Shown here in pieces: positions 1-7,445 of a stretch of DNA of 13,502 nucleotides. Source of the stretch: Thermoanaerobaculia bacterium. Lineage in GTDB: Bacteria; Acidobacteriota; Thermoanaerobaculia; Multivoradales; JAHEKO01. Location: assembly GCA_029287645.1 (NCBI GenBank), contig JARFQS010000412.1:1-13502 (forward strand), in the 5' to 3' direction. Every line of letters begins with the position of its first letter. Position 1 is the first letter of the stretch. The notes beneath the pieces are model-generated. The model did not search any database. It was not told where the DNA came from and was given only the letters and a program-made list of their open reading frames with translations. Both the position numbers and the translations under genes were made by a program.

Positions 1-1
1 C

Positions 2-118
2 GAAAAGATCCTGGATGGGAGCTTCGGTCCGGGGGACACGATCCAGGTCGATGTGAAGGGCGGCGAGCTCGTCTTCTCGGCAACTCGGGCGGAGACGGCC
101 GACGAAGTTCCTGCCTGA
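2..118 (+). CDS. clpB: ClpB-like AAA+ disaggregase, C-terminal end only
   Basis: Partial gene entering from the left edge; 38 residues and a TGA stop are visible. The fragment contains ILDGSFGPGDTIQVDV followed by GGELVFS, which resembles the extreme C-terminus of ClpB, where a small beta-rich D2 tail (G-E-F-x-P-G-D-T-I-x-V-D-V) follows the second ATPase domain. ClpB works with DnaK to resolubilise aggregated proteins in the cytoplasm. No catalytic motif lies in the visible part, so the call rests on the tail alone; another ClpA/ClpC-class ATPase is the main alternative. It ends 61 bases before egtD on the same strand, so read-through is possible. Confidence 0.68.
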   Translation, partial: EKILDGSFGPGDTIQVDVKGGELVFSATRAETADEVPA

Positions 119-179
119 TCAGGTGCTGGAGATCAGCCGATTCACAGTCGCTCTCGTCTGGTACCGTTGACGGCACTGT

Positions 180-1187
180 ATGACGATTATCTTCGAGAGC
201 GACTGCAATCGACTTCGGGTCTTCACGGCTCTGACGGGGCACGATGAGGATCCGGTGGCCGAGGAAGTGGGCGCCGGGCTGAAGGCGTCCAGCAAGACTC
301 TACCCAGCAAGTACTTCTATGACGCTCGCGGCTCCAAGCTCTTCGAGGAGATCTGCGAGCTGCCCGAGTACTACCAGACTCGAACCGAGCTCGCCCTGCT
401 GGAACGGTTCGGGCCCCAGATCATGGAGGGCTTCACCGGCGGCGATCTCATCGAGCTCGGCTCGGGTGCCAACCTGAAGATCCGGGCTCTCCTGGACGCC
501 GTCGATGCAGGGCAACGGCAGCAGCTTCGCTACGTTCCAGTGGACATCAGCGAGACGGCCCTGATCGAGGCGGCGGAGCATCTGCTGGAGCTCTATCCGG
601 ATCTCACCATCATGGGCCTGGTGACCGACTTCCATCATCCAATCGACCGGTTGGACCCTTCGAGAAGGAAGCTCTTCCTCTTCCTGGGCAGCACGATCGG
701 CAATCTGGACGAGGTTCAGGCGTCGGAGTTTCTCTCCAGGGTCACGGCCCTGATGGACGACGACGACCGATTTCTCCTGGGCCTGGACACCCTCAAGGAC
801 GTGGCGGTTCTGGAGAGCGCCTACAACGATGCGGCCGGCGTGACCGCGGAGTTCAACAAGAACATCTTGTCGGTGCTGAACGCGACCCTGGGGGCGGATT
901 TCGATGTGGACAGCTTCGAGCATCTCGCCTTCTTCAATCGCGACGAGGCGCAGATCGAGATGCGCCTCTCTGCCAGCCGCGAGATGCAGGTGGCGGTCCG
1001 GGATCTCGGACTGAGCTTCACCCTGGAAGAGGGCGAGACCATTCGCACCGAGATCTGTCGCAAGTTCGATCGCACCAGTGCCGAGGCCATGGTTCGCTCG
1101 GCGGGGCTGCATATCGCAGAGTGGTACACGGACAGTGACGAGGTGTTTGCGCTGGCTCTTCTGGAGAAGAGGAGCACAGCGAGTTGA
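180..1187 (+). CDS. egtD: L-histidine N-alpha-methyltransferase EgtD (hercynine synthase)
   Basis: Transfers three methyl groups from SAM to the alpha-amino group of histidine, giving hercynine (trimethylhistidine), the first step of ergothioneine synthesis; cytoplasmic. The 335 aa match the family length (about 320). Hallmarks seen: the N-terminal LPSKYFYDARGSKLFEEI region, LPEYYQTRTE (Y64-Y65), the SAM loop IELGSGANLK at 91-100, PVDIS around D122, GSTIGNLD with N175, and the C-terminal IRTEICRKF. From remembered Mycobacterium smegmatis EgtD numbering, a constant offset of 9 aligns Y65, N175, M261 and E291 with Y56, N166, M252 and E282; the usual Ser284 is Cys293 here. The ATG at 180 has no strong Shine-Dalgarno, so the start is likely but not certain. 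The stop overlaps the TTG start of the next gene, implying translational coupling with mes. Confidence 0.95.
   Translation: MTIIFESDCNRLRVFTALTGHDEDPVAEEVGAGLKASSKTLPSKYFYDARGSKLFEEICELPEYYQTRTELALLERFGPQIMEGFTGGDLIELGSGANLKIRALLDAVDAGQRQQLRYVPVDISETALIEAAEHLLELYPDLTIMGLVTDFHHPIDRLDPSRRKLFLFLGSTIGNLDEVQASEFLSRVTALMDDDDRFLLGLDTLKDVAVLESAYNDAAGVTAEFNKNILSVLNATLGADFDVDSFEHLAFFNRDEAQIEMRLSASREMQVAVRDLGLSFTLEEGETIRTEICRKFDRTSAEAMVRSAGLHIAEWYTDSDEVFALALLEKRSTAS
1168..1174 (+). promoter_or_regulatory. Ribosome binding site deciding the TTG start of mes
   Basis: AGAGGAG lies nine bases before the TTG at 1184, inside the last codons of egtD. The next in-frame ATG encodes residue 40 and would remove three of the four iron-sulfur cysteines (C9, C12, C16), so TTG at 1184 is the credible start. 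Confidence 0.7.
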
Positions 1188-4100
1188 TCCAAGAGAGGGA
1201 TGGCCTTTGCGGCATCTGCCCGGCGGGCTGCTGGGTGAGAGCCCAGATCGAGGACGGGCGACTCGTGCAGGTCGAGCCCCTGCCCGACCATCCTCTCGGC
1301 ATGATTTGCACGAACGGTGTTCACTCACCGGAGATCGTGCATGATCCGCAGCGCCTTCGGCACCCCCTGAAGCGGGTTGGCCCCAAGGGGACCTACGAGT
1401 TCGAGCCCATCTCGTGGGACGAAGCGATGGAGACCGTCGCGGAGCGGCTCCAGTCCATCAAAGCGGAGTCGGGACCGGAAGCCACTGCGATCTACACGGG
1501 GCGCGGCAGCTTCGAGCTCTCGTTGTGCGACATCTTCCAGCCGGCCGGTGTGGCGATCTCGTCGGCCTCGAGTGTCCTCTTCCCATTCGGCTCGCCCAAC
1601 ACCCTGGGTGTCGGTGCCCTCTGCTACGTCTCGTTCGCGATGATCGCGCCCCACACCACGATGGGCGAGATGTACCACACGATGGATTTCGACATCGACC
1701 AGGCTCAGCTCATCGTGGTCTGGGGAGCCAATCCGGCGACCGACTCACCGCCGTTGGCCCACGAGCAGATCAAGCAGGCTCGGGCCAGGGGCGCGGAGGT
1801 CGTCGTCATCGATCCCCGTCGAACCGAGACGGCCCGAGACACCGGCGCCGAGTGGGTGCCCATCCGTCCCGGCACCGACGGCGCGCTGGCACTCGGGTTG
1901 ATCAACGTTCTGGTCGAAGAAGAGCTCTACGACGAAGAGTTCGTGAGCCAGTGGACGATCGGGTGGGAGCCGCTGGTGGATTACATCCAACACTTCCGGC
2001 CGGAAGCGGTGGAGGAGATCACCGGGATTCCGGCGGGCAAGGTCGTGGAGCTCGCGAGGCGAATCGCCGGCGCTCGGGGAGCGTGTCCGGTCATGTACAC
2101 GGGACTCGAGTACGCGGACAGCGGGGTGCAGGCGATCCGCGCCGTCTTCACACTCTGGGGTGTGGCCGGCCAACTCGACGTACCTGGCGGGCTGCTGTTC
2201 CGGATGAAGGAGAACCGTTTCCCGATCAATCGGCAGGGGCTGGTCGAGAATCCGGACGTGCGCCAAGCGCTGGGCCGGGACCGTTTCCCCGTCTACAGCA
2301 TGTATCGCGGCGAATCCCACGCCATTGCTCTTCCGGATTCGATTCTGAAGGGCGAGCCCTACAAGATCCGTGCGCTGATGATCCTGGGCGGCTCGATCAT
2401 CACTGCGTGGCCGAACCCGACCATCTGGCGCGAAGCGCTGGGGGCGCTGGACTTCCTGGTGACCATTGATCGGCACTTCACCGCCGACGCAGCCTGGGCC
2501 GATATCGTCCTGCCGGCCACCACGGGCTACGAGATCAGCTCCTACATGACTTACGGACCCCTCTTCAAGCTCCGCGAAAGGCTCATCGATCCGGTCGGAG
2601 AGGCCCGGGACGACTTCCATATTCTCGCGGAGCTGGCGTCGCGACTCGGGTATGGAGACACGTATCCACAGAGCGATGAAGAGCGTTTGAGCCACGCTCT
2701 CGAAGGCTCCGGCTTCACCCTGGAAGAAGTCCGTGCCAATGACGGCGAGGTCCGTTGCCCCACGGTGATGACGCAGTACAAGAAGTGGGAGAGGGGGCTG
2801 CTGCGGCCGGACGGTCAGCCGGGCTTCGACACTCCGACAGGCAAGTTCGAGATCGCCTCGAGCATTCTCGAAGAGCATGGCTACGACGCGCTGCCCGTCT
2901 ACACCGAGCCGAAGGAGGGACCCCTGGCCCGACCCGATCTGGCGCAGCGCTATCCGCTGGTGTTTAATTCCGGGGCGCGCATCTTCGCCGATTTCAGGTC
3001 GCAGCATCACGGGGTTCCCGGTCTCCAGCGCAAGGCGCCCGAGCCCATGGTGACCCTGAATACCGAGGATGCCGAGGCGCGGGACATCTCCTTGGGCGAC
3101 TGGGTCTACCTGGAAACCTCCCGCGGGCGGCTGAAATACCGCGCCCAGGTCACGGACGACATCGTCCCGGGGGCTATCGAAGCGAACATGGGAGGTGGTG
3201 GGCCTCTGGGTACGGAGGCCTGGCGAGAGTGCAACGTGAACGACCTCACGGATCTGGCGAACTACGATCCGATCAGCGGCTTTCCGGTCTACAAGGCTCT
3301 CCTGTGTGAGGTCGTGAAAGCCGAAGGCGGCGGCGGTTCGAAACTCGAGCCGAGCGTCCAGGAGAGTGAGGCTGACGCCAGCGGAGGTGCCATCGAGCAG
3401 CAGCGCCCGACGAGACAGGTCTACCTGGACAACAACGCCACCTCGAACGTGCACCCGGAGGTGCTGGAAGCGATGCTGCCTTTCCTGCAGGAGCAGGGTG
3501 GCAACCCGTCCAGTGTTCACGGCCGGGGTACGGCAAGCCGAGACGCGGTCGAGAGCGCGCGGCGTAAGGTGGCTCAGGTCCTCAATTGCACCGCCAGGCG
3601 AGTCGTTTTCACCAGCGGTGGAAGCGAAGCGGACAATCTGGCCATCAAGGGGGTCGCCTTCGCATTCCAGGACAAGGGGAATCACATCATCACCTCTTCC
3701 ATCGAGCATCCGGCAGTGTTGAATGCGTGTCGGGGCCTGGAGGCCTTCGGGTTCGAGACCACCGTGCTCGAGGTGGACTCGGATGGCAGGGTCGATCGGC
3801 GACGGTTGGCGGAGGAGCTACGGCCCGAGACCCTTCTCGTCAGCGTGATGATGGCCAACAACGAGATCGGTACTCTGCAGCCGATCGCGGAGCTCGTATC
3901 GCTGGTGCACGAGCATGGTGCTCTCTTTCATACCGATGCGGTCCAGGCCCTCGGCAAGATTCCGATTGATGTGAGAGAGCTCGATGTAGATCTGCTGTCA
4001 CTCTCGGCACACAAGGCTCACGGTCCGAAAGGCGTGGGAGCTCTCTACGTCAAACAGGGCGTCAGCCTGTCTCCTCTCATCGATGGGGGCGGGCAGGAAC

Positions 4101-4576
4101 GAGAGCTGCGATCGGGCACCGAGAATGTTCCGGGCATCGTTGGCTTCGGCAGGGCCTGTGACCTGGCGGCACGATGGCTGAACCAGAGAGAGCCTGAACG
4201 AATTGCCGCATTGCGAGATCGGTTGGAGGCCGGGATCCGCGACCTGGTTCCCGGTGCCAGGCTCAACGGCCACGCAACGGAGCGCCTCCCCAACACGCTG
4301 AATCTCACCCTGCCCGAGATGCGCGGCGAGTCTCTGGTCCTCTTCCTCGATCGTCATGGGGTCTACTTCTCCTCCGGCTCCGCCTGCAAGTCGGGGAATC
4401 CGGCACCATCCCACGTCCTGTTGTCGATCGGTCTTACCGAGGAGGAGGCGCATTGCGCCGTGCGGCTGTCGCTCGGGGTGGACAATGACGAAGCGGACAT
4501 CGACTACGTTCTGGAGGCGTTGGGCGAGGTGATTCGGGAGAGCCAGAACAGTGTCCGATTCGTGTCGTGCCGTTAG
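1184..4576 (+). CDS. mes: Metallopterin-dependent ergothioneine synthase Mes (oxidoreductase-cysteine desulfurase fusion)
   Basis: A bifunctional protein of 1130 aa. Residues 1 to about 705 form a DMSO-reductase-family module: a [4Fe-4S] motif with C9, C12, C16 and C42, a probable metal ligand C147 in GALCYVSF, and a pterin-dinucleotide-binding C-terminal domain at about 590-700. A Gly/Ser/Glu-rich linker (about 708-743) joins a complete NifS/IscS-type domain: LDNNAT at 748-753, the PLP-stacking H842, PLP lysine K944 in SAHKAHGPKG, and persulfide cysteine C1068 in SSGSACKSG. In the Caldithrix abyssi Mes (known work of Beliaeva and Seebeck) the desulfurase moves cysteine sulfur to the metal centre, which attaches it to the imidazole of hercynine without O2. 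The same architecture beside egtD makes this role very likely here. The metal (Mo or W) cannot be told from sequence. The TTG start overlaps the egtD stop by four bases (TTGA). An unrelated fused molybdoenzyme is a remote alternative. Confidence 0.93.
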   Translation: MIQERDGLCGICPAGCWVRAQIEDGRLVQVEPLPDHPLGMICTNGVHSPEIVHDPQRLRHPLKRVGPKGTYEFEPISWDEAMETVAERLQSIKAESGPEATAIYTGRGSFELSLCDIFQPAGVAISSASSVLFPFGSPNTLGVGALCYVSFAMIAPHTTMGEMYHTMDFDIDQAQLIVVWGANPATDSPPLAHEQIKQARARGAEVVVIDPRRTETARDTGAEWVPIRPGTDGALALGLINVLVEEELYDEEFVSQWTIGWEPLVDYIQHFRPEAVEEITGIPAGKVVELARRIAGARGACPVMYTGLEYADSGVQAIRAVFTLWGVAGQLDVPGGLLFRMKENRFPINRQGLVENPDVRQALGRDRFPVYSMYRGESHAIALPDSILKGEPYKIRALMILGGSIITAWPNPTIWREALGALDFLVTIDRHFTADAAWADIVLPATTGYEISSYMTYGPLFKLRERLIDPVGEARDDFHILAELASRLGYGDTYPQSDEERLSHALEGSGFTLEEVRANDGEVRCPTVMTQYKKWERGLLRPDGQPGFDTPTGKFEIASSILEEHGYDALPVYTEPKEGPLARPDLAQRYPLVFNSGARIFADFRSQHHGVPGLQRKAPEPMVTLNTEDAEARDISLGDWVYLETSRGRLKYRAQVTDDIVPGAIEANMGGGGPLGTEAWRECNVNDLTDLANYDPISGFPVYKALLCEVVKAEGGGGSKLEPSVQESEADASGGAIEQQRPTRQVYLDNNATSNVHPEVLEAMLPFLQEQGGNPSSVHGRGTASRDAVESARRKVAQVLNCTARRVVFTSGGSEADNLAIKGVAFAFQDKGNHIITSSIEHPAVLNACRGLEAFGFETTVLEVDSDGRVDRRRLAEELRPETLLVSVMMANNEIGTLQPIAELVSLVHEHGALFHTDAVQALGKIPIDVRELDVDLLSLSAHKAHGPKGVGALYVKQGVSLSPLIDGGGQERELRSGTENVPGIVGFGRACDLAARWLNQREPERIAALRDRLEAGIRDLVPGARLNGHATERLPNTLNLTLPEMRGESLVLFLDRHGVYFSSGSACKSGNPAPSHVLLSIGLTEEEAHCAVRLSLGVDNDEADIDYVLEALGEVIRESQNSVRFVSCR

Positions 4577-4694
4577 CCGTGGTTTCCCTACAGACGTGGA
4601 GCTCGGGCCCTGGGTAGCTCGGGGTAGGGGCAGTCCGAAGGTCGAGCCGGGCCGTAGAGTTGGAAAGAAAGAACGGGCCACTCGGCCCCGAGAC

Positions 4695-4701
4695 GAGGTG
4701 A
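4695..4701 (+). promoter_or_regulatory. Shine-Dalgarno supporting a CTG start for the DUF5996 gene
   Basis: GAGGTGA closely matches the anti-Shine-Dalgarno complement and lies four bases before the CTG at 4706 (seven bases from the end of GAGG). No ATG, GTG or TTG exists in frame between the upstream stop (4655) and the ATG at 4787. Confidence 0.6.
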
Positions 4702-4705
4702 CGAC

Positions 4706-5536
4706 CTGAGTAGAGCCGATTTTCCGAGCCTGACTCTGTCCGAGTGGCAGGGAACCCGAGACACGCTTCAGGGGTACTGCCGGCTGATGAGCGCGATCCG
4801 CCGCGAGTCGAGCCCGCGGCAGCGCCACTGGTCTCATGTCTCACTTCGTGTCGTCCCGGAAGGTCTCATCACGACGCCGATTCCTTCGCGCAGCGGCACC
4901 TTCGGCCTGCGGCTCGACCTGGTGCATGACAAGCTGCGGATTCTGACGAGTGGCGGTCAGAGCCTGGAGCTTCCCGTCGAGGGTCAATCCCTGGCGCAGT
5001 TCCACTCGGAAGTCATGGCAGCCTTGAGAGGGCTGGAAGTGGCCTCAGAGGTCGAGGCCGAGGCGTTCTCTGATAGGTCGTCCGGTGAGTGGGATTCGGC
5101 GGCGATCGGACGGTATAGGCAAGCGCTCGTTCAGATCGATGCCGTCCTCAAGGCATTCAAGGGAGAGCAACGCCAGGAGACCTCGCCGGTACAGCTCTTT
5201 CCCCACCACTTCGATCTGGCCTTGACCTGGTTCTCGGGCCGACAGGTGCCCGGTCAGGAAGCGAAGGACGAGGAGCGGTCGGACGAGCAGATGACGTTCG
5301 GCTTCGCTACCGGAGACGAGACCGTTGCACAGCCCTACTTCTACGCCACCGCCTATCCGGAGCCTGAAGGATTCGTCGGTTCTCCGCTACCGGAAGGGGC
5401 CTATTGGAACGAGGCCGGCTTCTCAGGAGCCGTACTGCCATACGCAGCGCTCGAACAAGTGGACGAACCGCGGCAGCTTCTCGCGGAATTCCTCCGGCGG
5501 GCACACGAAGCCGGTGCGTCGAGAATGACGGGCTGA
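4706..5536 (+). CDS. DUF5996 family protein, probable CTG start
   Basis: Unknown function; 276 aa if read from CTG 4706. The family is recognised from the opening FPSLTLSEWQGTRDTLQGY, the block HWSHVSLRVVPEGLITTPIP, then RLDLVHDKLRILTSGG, the central YRQALVQIDAVLKAFK, FPHHFDLALTWFSGR, and the C-terminal YFYATAYPEPEGF. No signal peptide or membrane segment, so probably cytoplasmic. Starting at the only ATG (4787) would discard about 27 conserved residues including EWQ-TRDTL, whereas the CTG has a very good ribosome binding site. The gene lies 130 bases after mes on the same strand with no convincing terminator between, so it may share the ergothioneine transcript; any functional link is inference. 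No catalytic motif is obvious. Confidence 0.85.
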   Translation: MSRADFPSLTLSEWQGTRDTLQGYCRLMSAIRRESSPRQRHWSHVSLRVVPEGLITTPIPSRSGTFGLRLDLVHDKLRILTSGGQSLELPVEGQSLAQFHSEVMAALRGLEVASEVEAEAFSDRSSGEWDSAAIGRYRQALVQIDAVLKAFKGEQRQETSPVQLFPHHFDLALTWFSGRQVPGQEAKDEERSDEQMTFGFATGDETVAQPYFYATAYPEPEGFVGSPLPEGAYWNEAGFSGAVLPYAALEQVDEPRQLLAEFLRRAHEAGASRMTG

Positions 5537-5558
5537 CTCGCACTGCGGCGTCAGAACG

Positions 5559-5750
5559 TCAGGCAGCAATCGAGGAGTCGGTCTGAGCTGGATTCTCGAG
5601 ATCCAGCCCATAGAACACTCTCTCGAAAGGAGCCAGCCGGCGCCTGGCACCTTCTGGATTCCCGCACTCGCGGCATACGGCGAGCGTGCACTTGTGAGGA
5701 ATCGAGAAGGGGCGGCGGGTGTAGCAGATCCAGCAGAAAAGTCTCAGCAT
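5559..5750 (-). CDS. Possible small zinc-binding protein (63 aa)
   Basis: A short frame of 63 aa that I do not recognise. It carries a CWIC pair (residues 6-9) and a later cluster KCTLAVCREC (residues 20-29), giving C-x2-C ... C-x5-C-x2-C spacing as in small zinc ribbons, followed by a basic stretch and an acidic tail. AGGA lies just upstream of the ATG but the spacing (about two bases) is short. It is convergent with the DUF5996 gene and shares the strand of the metal-uptake genes, whose permease stop lies 260 bases upstream. A chance frame in GC-rich DNA cannot be excluded; the paired cysteines are the main argument for it. Confidence 0.35.
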   Translation of the reverse strand: MLRLFCWICYTRRPFSIPHKCTLAVCRECGNPEGARRRLAPFERVFYGLDLENPAQTDSSIAA

Positions 5751-6010
5751 ATTCCTATCCGGGGACCAAGGACTGCAAGCGAGATGCCACAGCGCCCTCC
5801 GGCGCACTCGAGATCTCAAGTCACTGGAATTATTGAATTTGGGGCGACAGCTGCCAGACGATCTGACGCCGAGCAGGGAAGAATTGCCCGGTCGCCAGGC
5901 AAGCGGCTCGGAAGAAAATCCTCGATGCGCCCCAGCCCGTTCTCGAGGTGCTGCTGTCCGCAGCGCTCTCGATCTCCGCTTGCGAGTCCTCGGAGGGCTC
6001 TAGGTCGGAG
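5751..6010. other. Intergenic region downstream of the permease gene
   Basis: No convincing gene is seen on either strand. A small inverted repeat (GCGCC, loop CTCC, GGCGC, at 5792-5805) is flanked by a further GAGAT/ATCTC pair (5781-5785 and 5813-5817) and could mark the end of the leftward transcript. It lacks a T-run, so it is not a classical intrinsic terminator. Confidence 0.4.
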
Positions 6011-7441
6011 TCAGGGAGTTCCTGCCCAGGCCCGTATTCGCTCGATGGCCTGGGCATTGTCCTCTTCACTCCCGAAAGCGTCATAGCCGAAGTCCTGGCC
6101 GGCCTCCTCCGCGATGAGTTGGTAGGACTCGTCGCGGACCAGAGGCGGCGACGCGGGCGAGAGCAGCTCGATCGCAGTCTTCAGGCCTCGTGGATCACCC
6201 CGGCTAGCCAGCAGTTGGGCGGCTTCGAGTCTCACGAGGGGCTCTACCTCTGCCGCTGCCAACTCGACGATGAGGTCGGCGCTCTCTTCGGATTCGACCG
6301 TGGCGAGCACTTCGAGCCAGTTCTCGCGCTCCGAGGTATCGGCCTCGCCGATGCGGTGGCTCAGGAGCTCCCGACTACCGGGAGTCTCCATGATTCGTTC
6401 CGCGATGCACGGAGCCTGGCCTCCGCACTCGGTCGAGAGCTCCCCCCACAGGGAGTCGTGAACGTGAGCATGACCCGCTTCGTCCTCATGCTCGGCTTCC
6501 CAGTCGTGCTCGTGCGCGATCTGCAGGAACGTGCTGCTGGAAAAGAATACGCTCAGACCCGCGAGCACCAAGACGACGGCGGTGATTCCAGCAGCCGCTT
6601 TTACGGTGGCTCCGACCCGACTCGGCGCAGCGAGAATCGAGTAGATGAGACCTGCCAGCAGCAGAGCGCCCCCCAGCGAGGCCACGACCGAGGGACCGGA
6701 GGGCAGGTCGAAACGGTAGGAGGCGACCAGCCCGAGCGCGCAGGCGACCAGCCCGACGCTCCATCCAATCACCAGCCTGGTGCTGATCCGCTCCGCAAAA
6801 AGTGAGGCGATGACCGCGGGGATGACCAGGAACGAGAAGACGAGCAGCACCCCGGCGATAGCCACAGACGAAGTGATCACAAAGGCGAAGGTGACGTAGA
6901 AGATGAAATCCCACAACCGGACCTTTAGACCCTCGGCATAGGCCTGCTCGGGATGAAACGAAATGGCGAAGAACTGCCGGCGAAGCGCGACGTGGAGAAG
7001 CCCTACCAGGGCATAGATTCCGGCTGTCTTGATGATGGTTGGCCACCGTACCCAGAGCAGCGTTCCGGTGAGGGTCTCCTTGATGTGCTCCGAGCCCTCA
7101 GGAGCGCGATCGGCGACCAGAATGGCCAGTGCCAGAGCCACAGCGTAGGTGATGCCGATGATCGCTTCCTGCGGTATTCGCTCATGCCGCATCCGGGTGA
7201 CCGCGAAGATGCCGGCGCCGATGATGGCGAAGGCGAGAGAAAAGACGTAGGCGGTCTGACTGTGCGGGCTCAAGCCCAACAAGAACCCGAACGTCGCTCC
7301 GAGTGCGGCGATCTGCGCCAGAGCCAGGTCCACGAAGATGACTTTTCTCTGGATGACATGCAGGCCGAGATAGGCATGGATGCCCACCAGGACCACGCAC
7401 GCCGCGAACGGCGCCGCCATCAACGCGGTCAGCTCTCTCAT
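6011..7441 (-). CDS. ZnuB/MntB-type metal ABC permease with His-rich and HEAT-like extension
   Basis: Inner-membrane permease of the ABC-3 family (Zn/Mn/Fe uptake). Residues 1 to about 300 contain eight or nine hydrophobic segments, with the family signature VDLALAQIAALGATFG near 37-52, FHPEQAYAEGL at 162-172 and a late DLPSGPSVV at 246-253. Family members are usually 260-300 aa; this one has 476. After the last membrane segment comes a His/Asp/Glu-rich stretch at about 310-329 (six His in 20 residues), two cysteines (C339, C345), then a helical region at about 372-445 with HEAT-like repeats (PLVRLEAAQLLASRGDPRGL, then PPLVRDESYQLI). The extension may bind metal or regulate transport; this is inference. 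The start follows the metal-binding protein gene by four bases and its ribosome binding site (GAAGGA) overlaps that gene's stop, so the two are coupled. No ATPase gene follows. Confidence 0.9.
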   Translation of the reverse strand: MRELTALMAAPFAACVVLVGIHAYLGLHVIQRKVIFVDLALAQIAALGATFGFLLGLSPHSQTAYVFSLAFAIIGAGIFAVTRMRHERIPQEAIIGITYAVALALAILVADRAPEGSEHIKETLTGTLLWVRWPTIIKTAGIYALVGLLHVALRRQFFAISFHPEQAYAEGLKVRLWDFIFYVTFAFVITSSVAIAGVLLVFSFLVIPAVIASLFAERISTRLVIGWSVGLVACALGLVASYRFDLPSGPSVVASLGGALLLAGLIYSILAAPSRVGATVKAAAGITAVVLVLAGLSVFFSSSTFLQIAHEHDWEAEHEDEAGHAHVHDSLWGELSTECGGQAPCIAERIMETPGSRELLSHRIGEADTSERENWLEVLATVESEESADLIVELAAAEVEPLVRLEAAQLLASRGDPRGLKTAIELLSPASPPLVRDESYQLIAEEAGQDFGYDAFGSEEDNAQAIERIRAWAGTP

Positions 7442-7445
7442 GCGA

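Noticed and set aside
3320..3340. GGGGS run looks like an engineered linker
   Set aside because: It is embedded in an irregular acidic natural linker within an otherwise ordinary chromosomal context; short Gly runs are common between natural domains.
1745..3709. Long minus-strand open frame (654 codons) opposite mes
   Set aside because: It lies entirely antisense to the strongly supported mes gene, has no recognisable domain, and is explained by the codon bias of high-GC DNA.
1184..4576. The fusion could be an assembly artefact joining two genes
   Set aside because: The frame is continuous through a plausible linker, both modules are complete, and the same domain order is known from the characterised Mes enzyme.
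4675..4692. GC-rich inverted repeat between mes and the DUF5996 gene as a terminator
   Set aside because: Only a five-base stem, no T-run afterwards, and it lies just before the ribosome binding site of the next gene.
5948..6805. Plus-strand open frame opposite the permease tail
   Set aside because: Low-complexity Arg/Gln/Gly-rich translation without family features; the permease reading on the other strand has clear HEAT-like repeats there.
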